Of a stretch of 64,000 nucleotides of DNA, positions 22,395 to 33,829 are shown piece after piece (within the stretch, counting starts at the first letter, position 1; every line of letters begins with the position of its first letter). Position numbers and translations under genes: made by a program. The stretch comes from Dolomedes plantarius (Eukaryota > Arthropoda > Arachnida > Araneae > Dolomedidae). The notes below the pieces were generated by a model. It was not told where the DNA came from. It saw only the letters and a list, made by a program, of their open reading frames with translations, and ran no database searches. The stretch is from positions 103,080,622-103,144,621 of the forward strand of contig OU015495.1 in the NCBI GenBank assembly GCA_907164885.2, read 5' to 3'.

Positions 22395-24527
22395 TATATA
22401 TATATATGGAAACCAACCTCCGTGGGAGTTGGGAAAAATATCACGTTAAAAGTAGATCAAGTGTTCAATACATTAAATGTCGTAAAATATTCTGTGTGAG
22501 ATTTTTTTTAATAATAAAGCTTTCGCCAAGATATAGGTTCTAAATTCCCCTCAAGTGAAATTCACTCTACATTAATGGGGATTTTTTTAGCTTCAACATT
22601 TACAATAATAAAGCGTAAAAAGGGTGCCTAGCTAGCAGACGCAATCGCTCTTGCTAGCAAAGGACTTTAACCAGGGAATCGAAAAGTTTAGTACCTAATG
22701 AAGGAATTAATAACGGGAAGTTAGATCATGAGATGAGAGATTTTTAATTTAACATTCAGCGTTCAGTGGTGGGAATTCAAGTTTGTAGATACCCGCATAA
22801 CAAATTATTTTGCTGCATTTCTGTTCTTCTGTTTATTTGCACACTCTGGTACAGCATTAAACTTTCATTTGTTAAAGAATGTGTCTTTATCTTTTTAACA
22901 CTTAAACAAAGATATATACCCTGCAATTGAGATTAATTACGTCACATTTTGCTGCCCTGCTTATTCAATTTGTAATGTATGCATATAATATACCGTTCAT
23001 TGATCTCTTAAACGAATATGATATTGAGATTCTACACTTCAATTGTTCTGCTGCATTGCGAGAAGTGAAAGGGGCATGTGCAGGAATTAAATTTGGATTT
23101 CGATATTTTCAAATAATTTATCAAATAATTCCAAACTGATTACACTTATTTCTGATAATTTCCCCTTTTATCTTGGAGATTTTTTTAATTCACTGCTTCT
23201 TTTATTATCCATCACAACAACATCTTGTTGCTCGGGTCGAGACTTTCTCCTTAGACTTATAAAGAGTAAGTCCGGCCTTTTATAGCAATAAAACTTTAGA
23301 AGGCAAATTCTGCTAGATATAGAAAGCGTTAATAAAATTTATTAAACCGTGCCTTTATATCATCAAATTATGTTTTTCAGTTAAAATAAATTTCTAAAAA
23401 TGACAAACTGTAGAATATACATTTCATCAAATCATATAAAAATTACAGAGAGAACAGGTAAAAATGAAACTTTGTTTAATTTTACCTGTTTGAATGTAAA
23501 TAACGGGGATGACAAAACAATTTTTATACACAATTAATTATCTGAAGTGGTCTTTCGACAAAAATTAATTTTTAAAACTTTATAGAACAAAGAACGAATA
23601 AGAATCTTTACAATATACATCACACGATTCTGTCTCCGAGTGCTTGAACAACAATCTTTTTATTTTCGTCATTGTGTTGCAGCTATTTAAAAGGACGTTG
23701 TTGCTTCATTCGTCAAATATGTAAAAGTAACTCTAAAATACTTTTACGTGCATTGTAATGCTAATGAGCTTCAAACAAACCAACTGGAGCCCACCGGCAC
23801 TTCAGTCCATTTTATCTTGTTAATTGTAAATGCAAACGTGCAACTCTTTATCTCTCTAGCAGCCGTCTTCTGCTTGAAAAAAAAACACTTAGACTTCCTT
23901 AATTTAAAACTACTGCATCAGTTGACATGCTTTTGATAAAAATTCGTAGTCTCGTACAGAGAACACAGTAATACATTTTATATGATTTAGACATGTGCCT
24001 GCAGTTTTGAGTAACAAAAGTTATATAACTTTTTAATTTTTGACGTACTTTCGGTTGCTTCTCTTGGAACTTGAATAGGTTTTTATTTACATGATATAAA
24101 TAGAAACTACCTGCAAAGTTTTAAATGGTTTGAACACTCGCAAATGAAGCAAGTTTGAAAGAATCCTTTTCTCTCTTTTTCAGTTTCTGGAAATATGGAA
24201 ACCACTGTAACAACTGTAAGATTTAATTCAAATTAACTTGAGAGATCTTAAAATTTTGAGAGACTTCAAAGTCTTCAAAATTCTCACGTTATATTAAAAT
24301 GCTATATTTGCCAAGTAAGTTGAGATTAATGTCATTTTAATTTCAAGCACGTATAAATAATTAAAGCATTTATTAAATATATTACTTGCTAAATAAAGGT
24401 AGAGATGTAATCGCATGATATGTGAATTATTCGCAACCAATCAAGAACAGGACTTTTAATCTAATCTCACAGTCTCAATACGTAAATTGTTTTCGCGAAA
24501 AAGTGCAAAACAGATTATCAACATATT
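22395..24527. other. AT-rich intergenic DNA, nothing recognised
   Basis: About 2.1 kb without repeats or coding signals recognised by eye. Confidence 0.4.
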
Positions 24528-24537
24528 AGTTGACGCC

Positions 24538-24780
24538 TTTTTTTGGGGGGTGGGTGGGTTCGGGGGGGGGGGCTAATGTTCCTGAGGGCTGACGACTTTA
24601 CATCCCAGTCTGGTGTACATACGAATACAAGGAAACAGAAACACAAATCGCACAATAATTTTATTAGCAAACGGTGACACCGATGAACGATGAGCTACAG
24701 CTCCTCTTTCAATCGGGAATAGAGAACCTGCACCCCCGCCGTGGCAGGCTGATGCCTTAACCACTTAGCCACTGGCCGAC
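24538..24780 (-). mobile_element. tRNA-derived SINE, minus strand
   Basis: Read on the minus strand, the head has GTGGCTAAGTGGTTAAGGC (A-box region) and then GGTTCTCTATTCC, a degraded B box. It ends CAGGAACATTAG before a C-rich/A tail (24538-24570). The flanks AGTTGACGCC (24528-24537) and AGTTGAGGCC (24781-24790) are a likely 10-bp target duplication with one mismatch. The simple tail is unusual because it is largely poly-C on the sense strand. The short ORFs here are shadows. Confidence 0.8.
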
Positions 24781-24790
24781 AGTTGAGGCC

Positions 24791-25578
24791 CTTAGTATAA
24801 CTGACTGTAGTACAAAGTAATAATATTCTTTTATACTGTTTTCTTAATAAAAAAAGTAATCTGCTGAAAGCAGTTCTGATATTTTCATCAACTGTCCTCA
24901 AAGTTTTATAAATAACACCGATTATGTTAAAAAAAAATTCCTTTAATTTTTCTGGGAACTTTTTAAAACAGCATAAATTTGATTAATATAATTCTGTATT
25001 GCAAGGTTTCCAAACTTTTCCTGCAATGGAACACTTCTTAAACCCTGAAATTTTAACAGAACACCTTCTTTATTTCGTATGGTATGTAATAACACATAAT
25101 CAATAATTTTTTTTAAAGTTAGAAAAAACATTAATTATTAATTTAGTATTTAGCAATTATGCATTAATACTTAATTTTTTAGACATTTTGGAGCGTTAAT
25201 CCGTCAAACATGTCTGATTTTCTTGTAACCGTTGAAGCATATTAAACAATCTCAGGTATTTGCACCTGTAGGAACACTTATTAACGTTCCGTGGAATACC
25301 TGTGTTTTGCGGAACTTAGTTTGTTAAGCCGTGCTGTATAGGATTCATTTATGCTTATTTTTCTGAACACGCTTGCTGTGTAAGAAAAATATCTTCTTTT
25401 TTATAATTTATTTTTTCATGAGAAAAAAGGATTTAAAATACAGCAATAGAAAGACTCTTGAAAGACTTTTTGAATGTTTATAAGCTTTTTATTAACACTA
25501 TTTAAAGAAAAATGTATTTCAAAAACATTAGCTACTGTATATTGACATTTTCCTTTCGTCAAAGGATACAATTTTTTG
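24791..25578. other. AT-rich intergenic DNA, nothing recognised
   Basis: No feature recognised. Confidence 0.4.
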
Positions 25579-25586
25579 TCTATATA

Positions 25587-26806
25587 CACTGAAGTGCCAC
25601 TGAATTAGGGATAGCAAAGCCTATGCAAATTGTGTAGCGCTGCGCATCATGTATGCGCAAGTGAGGGCGCTGTGGTAACTGCATATATAGCGCGTACTGT
25701 GGTTGTTCTGAATTAGTTGTTGGAATTGCCAGTATGGGTAAACTGCCTGATATGGACGCCTTCGATCGCAGACAAATCGTAGGTGCGCGACGCATGGGCC
25801 ATTCAATTTTCGAAATCGTCAGACAGCTAGGATTTTCAAGGTCGACAGTGTCAAGAGTATAACCAAGAATACATGGATGGTGGGAAAAAAACTAGCGATC
25901 GGGCAAACTGCAAAGGACAATTAGCCTTGACAGTGCGTGGTGAAAGACGGCTCAGGCGTATTGTACGTAGCCAGCGAAGCCAAACATTAGCTCAAATTAC
26001 CACCCAGTTTAATGACGGTGCCAGTCGTACAGTCAGTAAATGGACTGTGCAACGCTCGCTTCACCGTATGGGTTTCGGGAGCCGTCGACCTACGAGAGTA
26101 CCATTGCTCTACACCCGCCATCGGGCTGCACGTCTTGCCTGGACAAGAGAGCACAGAGAATGAAGTGTAGAGGACTGGAAACGAGTAGCATGGAATGATG
26201 AGTCTCGATTCCGACTACTTAACGCCGACGGGAGGCTGAGAATATGGCGTCAGGCTCATGAAGCCATGGATCCTGCATGCCTGGCTGGAACTGTACAAGG
26301 GCATGGTGGTTCAATCATGGTCTGGGGTGTTTTTTCATGGCACAGTTTGGGATCTTTGGTGCGTGTACCAACCTCCCTCAATGCAATTCGGTACGTAGAG
26401 TTGCTGGGTGATCACCTCCATCGTTTATGCTGTTCTGTTATCCGCACGGTAATGGAGTTTTCCAGCAAGACAACTGTACCTCTCACAAGTCCCGGTTGGC
26501 TACTGGCTGGTTGCATGAGCATTCCTCTGACTTCTCTGTCATGAATTGGCCACCTAGAAGCCCAGACTTAAATCCTATTGAGCATCTTTGGGATGTTTTG
26601 GAACAAGGCGTGAGAGGCCATCACACATCACCAAAGATCCTTACTGAATTATTCACAGCTTTAGAGAATATTTGGCAAGCCATTCCCGTGGAACGTTTCC
26701 AGAAACTTGTTGAATCTATGCCTTGTCGTGTGGCAGCCGTTATCAAGGCCAGAGAAGGCCCAACTCGTTACTAGGTAGGTATCCCTAATTCAGTGGCACT
26801 TCAGTG
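25587..26806 (+). mobile_element. Tc1-like DNA transposon, full length, nested in a Helitron
   Basis: A perfect ~26-bp TIR (CACTGAAGTGCCACTGAATT, then AGGGAT, at 25587; its reverse complement ends at 26806) is flanked by TA at 25585-25586 and 26807-26808. The 1220-bp element carries a decayed transposase (25734-26774). The TIR perfection, against the older-looking host Helitron, indicates a relatively young insertion. Confidence 0.93.
25734..26774 (+). pseudogene. Tc1/mariner transposase with ~36-residue D-E spacing, frameshifted
   Basis: The start is ATG 25734 (MGKLPDMDAFDRRQIVG...), followed by an HTH with IVRQLGFSRSTVSRV. One extra A near 25862 shifts the frame. The second frame (25873-26163) carries RGERRLRRIVRSQR and the second HTH-like TVSKWTVQRSLHRMG. 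A TGA in place of the usual Trp lies at 26161. Reading continues through NDESRFRLL (first Asp) to about 26430, where one base is missing (CATCGTTT). The last frame (26427-26774) has QQDN (second Asp), SPDLNPIEHLWD (Glu) and a terminal GPTRY before TAG. I count 36 residues between the last two acids, against 34 in classical Tc1. Two frameshifts and one stop make it inactive. Confidence 0.9.
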
Positions 26807-27458
26807 TATATAAAACAGTTCCGTAACTGACTCACTGAGTGACATACAACACACAGACCAAACCGCTGGACCTAAAGGACTGAAATTTTGCATGGCGATT
26901 CTTCTTATAGTGTAGGTATGCACTAAGAGAGATTTTTGAAAAATTCTTCTTAGATTTTTTAAAATTAAATTTTTAAGCTGTTTTAGTAACTTTTTTTAAG
27001 TTTGCATTTAAAATAATAATTTGAGGGTTATAAAATTTATATCAGAAGAATGATCATAAAGATTCCTTTAAAATGAAATCTTTTTCGAATCTTTACCTCC
27101 GTTTTCTGATTTTTGGTGATTTTTTAAAGATTAATTTTTAGAATTTAATTTATTAAATGCTGATCACGTGATTTCTTTTTCTGGTACTTTAAATAAATTT
27201 ATCGTCACGTGCATAACAACTAAATAGACAAAAAACATTTTTTTTCTTGCTAATGTGGCAGACGATTGGACATTATTTTGTCTATAAAAATATCCCTTAC
27301 GATTTTTTTAAAAATATTTTTTTCTACATCAATTGTATATATTGATCGTCGTATTTATTATAAATATATATATATATTTGTTTTGCCATTAATTGCATAC
27401 ATTGACCGTTGTATTTAATTTGAATGTACTTCGTAGCGAAGTGCGGGTTTTCAGCTAG

Positions 27459-28076
27459 TAATCTTATAAACATCTTAAAAGTCTGTATAATTTCCTTTCC
27501 TCTCAAATGTCTTTTAAGTTTTCTGAGCTTTACTTACATATGTTGTATCTATCTTTTTGTTACTTATTTAATTATTTATATCAAACAAAGCAGTATTAAT
27601 TATTTTAAACTTATTCCTTATATTTATAACGTATAGTGATTAGTATTGCGTTGTGTTATCAATCTCCTAACTAAAACAATAACCTAGATTCTGTGGCTAA
27701 CAGAAATTCGCAAATGAATTCTCACAAAACATGACAGACACAATTTTAACTGAGGGATCAAACCAAACAATTTATTCATTACTTTTAACACAAATTAATA
27801 AAATCTTATCACCTTACGTTAAACAATAGAATTTAGAGAAATCTTATCTCATTGCCTTAACTTCTTTATACATCAATATACACATACATATTAATAATAT
27901 CACTCGTTCTATTTGTAAACATAATATTAACTAATAATATCCCTCATAATAAATTAATAAGTATCATCTTGAACAACATAAAGAAAAAAAAATGGTCACA
28001 ATAAAAAAATTTTAAAAAATTGAGATTGACTGACAAGAAAAACTTTAAAAAATATATTAAATTAAATTAAGCCATG

Positions 28077-28077
<1 letters not shown>
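27459..28077. other. AT-rich DNA, nothing recognised
   Basis: No feature recognised; the run of A at 28079 follows. Confidence 0.4.

Positions 28078-28078
<1 letters not shown>

Positions 28079-28126
<48 letters not shown>
28079..28126. repeat. Poly-A run (~48 bp)
   Basis: An uninterrupted A tract. It could be the tail of a retrotransposed sequence, but the ~400 bp upstream show no recognisable LINE or SINE body and no TSD was found. Confidence 0.9.
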
Positions 28127-28128
<2 letters not shown>

Positions 28129-28337
28129 ATTGGATAGCTTAAAAGCCTCGAGACCACTTCCATGCTCCATCGTCTTCGTACATCGGGAAAGTCAATACTC
28201 CAGGTCCAGGGTCTTTGTTCAACAATCTTCATCATGGCGTTCTACCAAGATTCCAGTAGGCACCGAACAGGCAGCATGGATCAGAGTAAAAGTTAGCGAG
28301 TCAGACTGAAAATTCCCCTTATTTTTTTTGTGTGCAG

Positions 28338-28510
28338 CCTTTTTATAATATTTTTTATTCCATTCCATGTGGCACTTTTTAATTATATCATCTGTGCTGT
28401 TATTGGCCGCACACATGTCCAGCGCTTCTGACCCTCTCACATCCGGGTATCAAGCATACGGTGGGGGAGCCCCGGGTGGTCCTCTTATCAGTACATTCCT
28501 TACCAAAAAA
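28338..28510 (+). CDS. Candidate first coding exon of a secreted protein
   Basis: ATG 28367 opens MWHFLIISSVLLLAAHMSSA, an N-region of 3-4 residues, an 11-12-residue hydrophobic core and a small-residue SSA site with likely cleavage before SD. The following residues are Gly/Pro-rich (YGGGAPGG) and end LTKK. The frame meets a consensus donor GTGAGT at 28511, after codon 48 and in phase 0. Upstream a pyrimidine tract and TGTGCAG at 28331-28337 could be the acceptor of a 5'UTR-containing exon. Without splicing the frame stops at 28547. No downstream exon was recognised in the window, so the protein family is unknown. It could be a cuticle, venom-gland or silk-gland secretory protein, or a chance ORF. 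The call rests on a single exon. Confidence 0.4.
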
Positions 28511-28547
28511 GTGAGTAAAATCGTCTCTTTTTTGAATGAAACTGAAT

Positions 28548-30880
28548 AAACTGTATCGCCATTTCTTTAAGATTCTCGTGAAGCACTTCTGTGTTTCAAA
28601 CCAATACGCGATAATTAATATATATATATATATATAAAAGAAAAAAAATTAAACGTATAGAACTTAAAAATAAAAAGGGGAAAATAAATAAACAGACTAA
28701 ACAAAGCTTAGATTAAAAAAAACTTTACCTTGAGTCAGTCAATCCACATAAAAAAGAATTAAAATAAACTGAAAATTGTCAGTCAATCAAACACTAAAAT
28801 ACATTAAATTCCTGCATGTTACATTTAAAGTACATAAAAACTGATTTATTATTTGCTCAACTTTCATGAATGCCACTATAATTAATTCGCGCGAAAATTA
28901 ATCTAATGACACTCATCAAAGTTAAACAATAGGTGGAGAAAATTATTAAGGTATTTAATTCACTGTATATTTAATTTATATATATTTTTTTAAATTATAA
29001 AACGATACACAACACATAGCTCACATATTCATAGGGAGGGTTGTAAATTGATATCATTTACACAGTTAGTTAGCGCTAGATTTGAGCTTCACTGCATGCG
29101 AGAAAAAAATCCCTAAATATGAGTCACCAGAAAATTTCTAAAATAATTCTGCTCAAGGTAGTTGAAATCACGTGCAATCATAAATCGAATGGTTTGAGTA
29201 GAACTGGCTGAGTCAATTCATGAATGTGTGAAAGATAAATATAAAATATTATTTATCTGCCTTCTTCGGGAGGTTATACTTACTCATATCACTGGTAAGG
29301 TATACGTAAACTGTATAAAAGAGAGTGAAATGGGTATAAAAAATGGGCGTATGTTATTACACTGAAGTTCATTCTGTAGTGTATGAATCATCTCTGAAAA
29401 TGATATCGCTAATGGGTGACAGGATATATTAAGACACCGTCCCACAGAAGTGCGCTTTCTTACCATGATGTCCCTGCTTGAGCCTAATTTGATTCATAGA
29501 CTCCACACGTGATAAATCAGGTAGCAGGGACTGAACATAAATCTGATATCGCTGTCACAGAAATGATCGGACCGCTGAAGAACTCTAAATGCGAGAGGTA
29601 GTCACCCTCGGGGATCTCCAGACGGAAGAACGCAGCTGACCCCCTTCCCCTCCACGGGCCAATTTCGTTCTCCCATAGGTCCTCTCGACTCAAATGATGC
29701 GACCCAGGGGGCTGCCTTGTCCGACTCGGACCCCACATTTGCCCAGAAGCAATTTTATGTTTCCGGATGCATTTGCCGCTGGATTCACGAGGGAAGATGT
29801 ATTTGGTCTGGGGTCAGTACATTGAATAAAAACAGCTTTTTGTAGGTGACAGAGGCACGTATGGTTTACTAAGATGGAATTATTTTTATTCAAGTAAGTA
29901 TAAAGTAAAATGCTTGCAGTTCACATAACGAAGTAGAAGAACGAGTTTTGATGTTATATACTGGCCTGGGTTGTGGCTATGTGGTTGTGGATATAGGTCT
30001 TCAGGCTTTGCAACCTATGCCGTTAGATTAGTAATTTTTATTTGTTTCCGCCCTAAGCCTGTAGGCCTAGTGAGAAACACATAAAAATTAGCAACTGAAA
30101 CAAGTGAAAGGTTGTTTAAAACTATCAAACTTCAAACTATTTGTCCTTAAACTTTGCAAAGTGCAATTAAAATTTTATAAACAGCAATTATAATGGAAAC
30201 AAAAGTTTAAATGCTTTTTCAGCATTTTTTTCTACAGAGTATTTGATTGAAACGAATTCATCATTTCCGTAGCTGTAATATGGAGTGTAGATCATTATAA
30301 ATTGACATTTTTTTACATCTTTGGTCCTAAAAAATTTGCTAATATTTTTCGGATGAATAGAGTCTATTCAAGGAATTCAAATTGGATTTTGAATTTTCTT
30401 TTTGTTTATCTCAGAAATCTGTACGTGATGACAGCATTGTGTTAAGGATTAAAGGTGTATTACTTTAAAACAAGTTGAATTAAACAACACAATTATTGAG
30501 GAAACTTTCTCTGAATGCCTGTATTAAAAAAAAAACTATGAAAAACTATAAATATTAGAAGAGGATAAAGGGAAAATACACAAATTAAAATATGTAATTA
30601 ATAGGACAAAAAAAAGTTAGTTAAGATGAAAGCTTAAATTTTTCACAGTTAAAGTTTTTTAAAACATCCACGCTTATATGCAAACACAAGTGTATACATG
30701 TGTGTTAGTAGTTCAGTATAATTACCCCACCATTATTAGAACTTCCTTCCTCTAATTTTCTTTTTGAGGCTGAATAAACACAAGTCTCAACCTCAGAAAA
30801 TTCTTTGCATAATACTTTCATGATTACAAATAATCCTGTGAATAAGTATACATACATTTAATGAGGATAATTAAATTTCC
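28548..30880. other. Mostly AT-rich DNA; GC-richer patch at 29480-29800
   Basis: No repeat or coding signal was recognised. The patch 29480-29800 is richer in G+C and complex; its short minus-strand ORFs have no domain. Confidence 0.35.
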
Positions 30881-31011
30881 CTTATAAACTGTTGATCGTT
30901 ACACCACACCATCCTCCAAGACTCAGAGACGTCAAGAAATTCAACAAGTTCCCAAGAATATTTCTCCTTGTGCAATGAAATCTCTTCTCTTCACTCGAGT
31001 CACTCTCGGAG

Positions 31012-31210
31012 ACAAACACTTTTGTGGGGAAACGAGACACCACCGTCTCGTGTTCTGCACGTGACGTCATCCGCCTGTGTGCAATCCAATTTTTCATCCC
31101 ATTTTTAGCGTTTACAACTTCGGGGGTTTATTTTCGCCATTATTGGTTCTGTTTTCGCTGATGCTTTTTCTTATTCTTTAGTCGTTATTTTTTTTTTGTT
31201 GTTGTTGCTA
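31012..31210 (+). promoter_or_regulatory. CRE-containing module, copy 1 (most diverged)
   Basis: ACAAACACTTTTGTGGGG at 31012 is followed 50 bp later by ACGTGACGTCA (TGACGTCA at 31062-31069). After about 40 bp come GCGTTTACAACTTCGGGGG and TTTTCGCC. The same order of blocks is seen at 38250 and 41448. The function is inferred; TGACGTCA is the consensus CREB/ATF site. Confidence 0.35.
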
Positions 31211-31366
31211 TCGGCAAAGATTCCGGTTTCTATAACAAACCGGATTACCAGCCGGTAATGCACCGATTATTTGTAACGATAGAATGTCTGTCTGTTATTT
31301 TTATTTCTTATTATTTGCTTGTGAATTTCGAGAGCTTATTTGAACATGCTATACATTAAATGTGCT

Positions 31367-31500
<134 letters not shown>

Positions 31501-32227
31501 TACAGTGTAACGAATAAAACCAAATTTGGAAAATTTGGCTTTATATGAATGTTTAACTTAATGTACAACATCAATCCTGACTTTATCTTTTATATTTCAA
31601 AAAAATATAAACTAAACTGTGGTAAGTTCAGATAGGCTTGTAATTATTTCAAGTCAATAAATTCCTAGCAATAAATCCATTATCGTCAAAAGAAGTTTTA
31701 AAGGGTTAAAATAAAAATGTTAGTATTTTATTTTTTCTTGGTTGATGCACCTTCAATTTATACCTGAAAAAAAATGATGCAGATTGAATAATTGTTTTAT
31801 ATTTGTTGCTAATTTAATGTTTTAGCCTCCATAAACTACTTTTCTAATGTTATTTGTTGATCAACAAGTATGCTTCATCATTTATTCTGCATTTCTTGAA
31901 ACTATTTTCCCTTCATTTCTGAAGAATTATTGTCCAGACCCTAGGTGTCTATTTTGAAGGTTCCCCCTTTCACAAAAGTTCATGGTATAATGATAACGTC
32001 GGTAATGTTTATTGGAGACATTATCATTACACTTTATTTCAACCCTTTCCTTTAATTTTATTCTGTTAATGTGTACTAATCTGAACATTTATCTATAATG
32101 TTTGTGTTATATCTTACAATGGAAATGTTTGTATTAAAAATGTGCTTTTTACAGAATTGTCTTTGTGATATTGTCAACTGGTGCTATTATCTGTTTATTT
32201 ACATTATATATATTGAAAAAACTATAT
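31501..32227. other. AT-rich DNA, nothing recognised
   Basis: No feature recognised. Confidence 0.4.
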
Positions 32228-32255
32228 ACAGGGTGTCTCAAAAAAGCTTGACATA
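32228..32255. repeat. Possible solitary mariner-type terminus
   Basis: CAGGGTGTCTCAAAAAAGCT preceded by TATA resembles mariner-like TIR starts (compare 21640). No matching inverted end was found within about 1 kb, so this may be a truncated copy or chance. Confidence 0.3.
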
Positions 32256-32775
32256 TTTTAAAAATTTATACTACAAAAAAAAGTATACAAGAAAAGAACT
32301 GGAAATTTACAGATGTGTTACTGTAGATATTAGCAATGATATTAGCAATGATAAAGCATATAAGTGTGAACAATGAGTGAATTAAAATGCAATGACAAGA
32401 GTATTGCATTTTAATGCACTTTTTTTTAAAACTCATTAACTGTCTGACCTAAGTCATACAAACTAATTTTCTATTACAATTTCAACAAAGCAATTTTATG
32501 TCGTCTTTAAAATTCATGTGAAAAGCATATAATTTTTTAAGATGCAATTTTATTTAAAATTTAAGAAAAAAAGAATTTCTGTTTTAACATTTTTTCAAGT
32601 TTTTTCGTTTGTTCATTGAAAATTTTGAGAAATATTGTGTAAGTAACAGTGCACTATTTTTCTCTCTCTCTTTTCACCTCGTCTACAGTCAAGAGAGGGG
32701 GTGTTGGGGGTAGTTAATTACACTGAATTTATTCCTTATTTGTACTTGCATCGCATGCAGTGTGAACGCTGCTTT

Positions 32776-33055
32776 GTTTTTTTTTTTTTGGCTAATGTCC
32801 CTGGGGGATGACGACATTACACCCCAGTCCGGTGTACATATAAATGCAAGACATAGAAACAGACAAATGACACAATCACAGAAGAATTTTATTGACAAAC
32901 GATGACACCGGCGATGGACGATGGGTTGCAGCTCCCCTTTCTAGACGGGGCTCCATTTGCAGGCGGAAGACGGACCGGTTCCCCAGAATACAGCCAAGTC
33001 TTATGCGGGAATCGAACCCTCACCCCCGGCTGATGCCGTTAACCACTTAGCCACG
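32776..33055 (-). mobile_element. tRNA-derived SINE, minus strand, with 12-bp TSD
   Basis: The perfect target duplication GAACGCTGCTTT occurs at 32764-32775 and 33056-33067. On the minus strand the head CCGTGGCTAAGTGGTTAACG carries the A box and GGGTTCGATTCCCGC the B box. The body ends CAGGGACATTAGCC before a ~13-bp A tail (T run at 32777-32790). It is related to the copy at 24538-24780. Confidence 0.92.
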
Positions 33056-33377
33056 GAACGCTGCTTTACTGATGGCTAATTCAAACTTTCTTTTTAATAA
33101 CCAAGTTGATGAAAAGGAACTCTAAGATATCTCAGTTACGTATAACAAGCTATTTAATGTTACATTCAGTTAAAGTTCTTCAACGATTGAAAGATTCAGC
33201 TATTACTCTGAAAGACGCACAACGAAAAAACTTAAAAATAGCACTACCCGCAATAGAAGTAACTATTTCTTAACAATGAATCCTACTAATTGATAGAGAT
33301 AGCCATAGACTCGTTAAAACAACCAACCATAGTACCAAGACTCACGAATCAACCAGTTAAATCGTTGAAACAGCGTT

Positions 33378-33418
33378 GGACGCTCATACTCAGACATGCT
33401 GTCTGATTATGAGCGTCC
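33378..33418. repeat. 41-bp near-perfect hairpin
   Basis: Arms GGACGCTCATACTCAGACA (33378-33396) and TGTCTGATTATGAGCGTCC (33400-33418) pair with one mismatch around the 3-base loop TGC. It may be a tiny palindromic element or a remnant of a larger inverted repeat; no flanking duplication is clear. Confidence 0.85.
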
Positions 33419-33450
33419 ATCATTTGCATATTGTTCTTCGTGCAAAAACA

Positions 33451-33829
33451 GTGTTCTTGGGACAGAGGTATCCTATCGTTAGCACATCGGCTTTCCCTAC
33501 TAAGGGTCCTCGAATCGAATCCCGACAACCCAGAAATCTTTCCCTAGTTAAATACCTTCATGTCTAGGCCGTATATGGGCACGTTAAATTGGTAGACCGG
33601 AAAGGCCTTCTATGAGGTCAGTGGGCGGGAAAGGTACGATCCCCCAGATGTTGCCCTTGGGGATAATCGGTCAAAACTGTGGTGGCACCAAGCCAAGATG
33701 GACTCTTACCCTTGTGGTGCTATTATAAACCTGAGCCGCCCTTCTCAGCTCAAAACTTATGTGGATTGGTCAGACACTTCCAGATCAATCCATATAAGCC
33801 AGGGACATTAGGAACAACGACAACAACAA
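33451..33829 (+). mobile_element. tRNA-derived SINE with (CAA)n tail
   Basis: The head (about 33455-33530) has CCTATCGTTAGCACATCGG and the B-box-like CGAATCGAATCCC. The body shares GGACTC and ACCCTTGTGGTGCTA with the SINE at 36670. It ends CCAGGGACATTAGGAACAAC and a CAACAACAACAA tail. A target duplication was not identified, so the 5' edge is approximate. Confidence 0.75.

Larger units (their letters stand above)
25579..27458 (+). mobile_element. Non-autonomous Helitron split by a Tc1-like insertion
   Basis: The start TCTATATA at 25579-25586 and the continuation TATAAAACAGTTCCG after 26808 together rebuild the same 5' end seen at 17697. The intervening 25587-26806 is a Tc1-like element. The 3' end has the hairpin ACTTCG-tag-CGAAGT (27428-27442) followed by CTAG (27455-27458) and T. 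Without the insertion the Helitron is about 660 bp and non-coding. The base before its start is G and not A. Confidence 0.85.

Noticed and set aside
28079..28126. Tail of a processed pseudogene
   Set aside because: The sequence upstream shows no coding similarity that I could recognise, and no target duplication was found.
32800..33055. Functional tRNA gene on the minus strand
   Set aside because: The A/B boxes belong to a SINE with a 280-bp body, A tail and perfect TSD. The tRNA fold is not complete.
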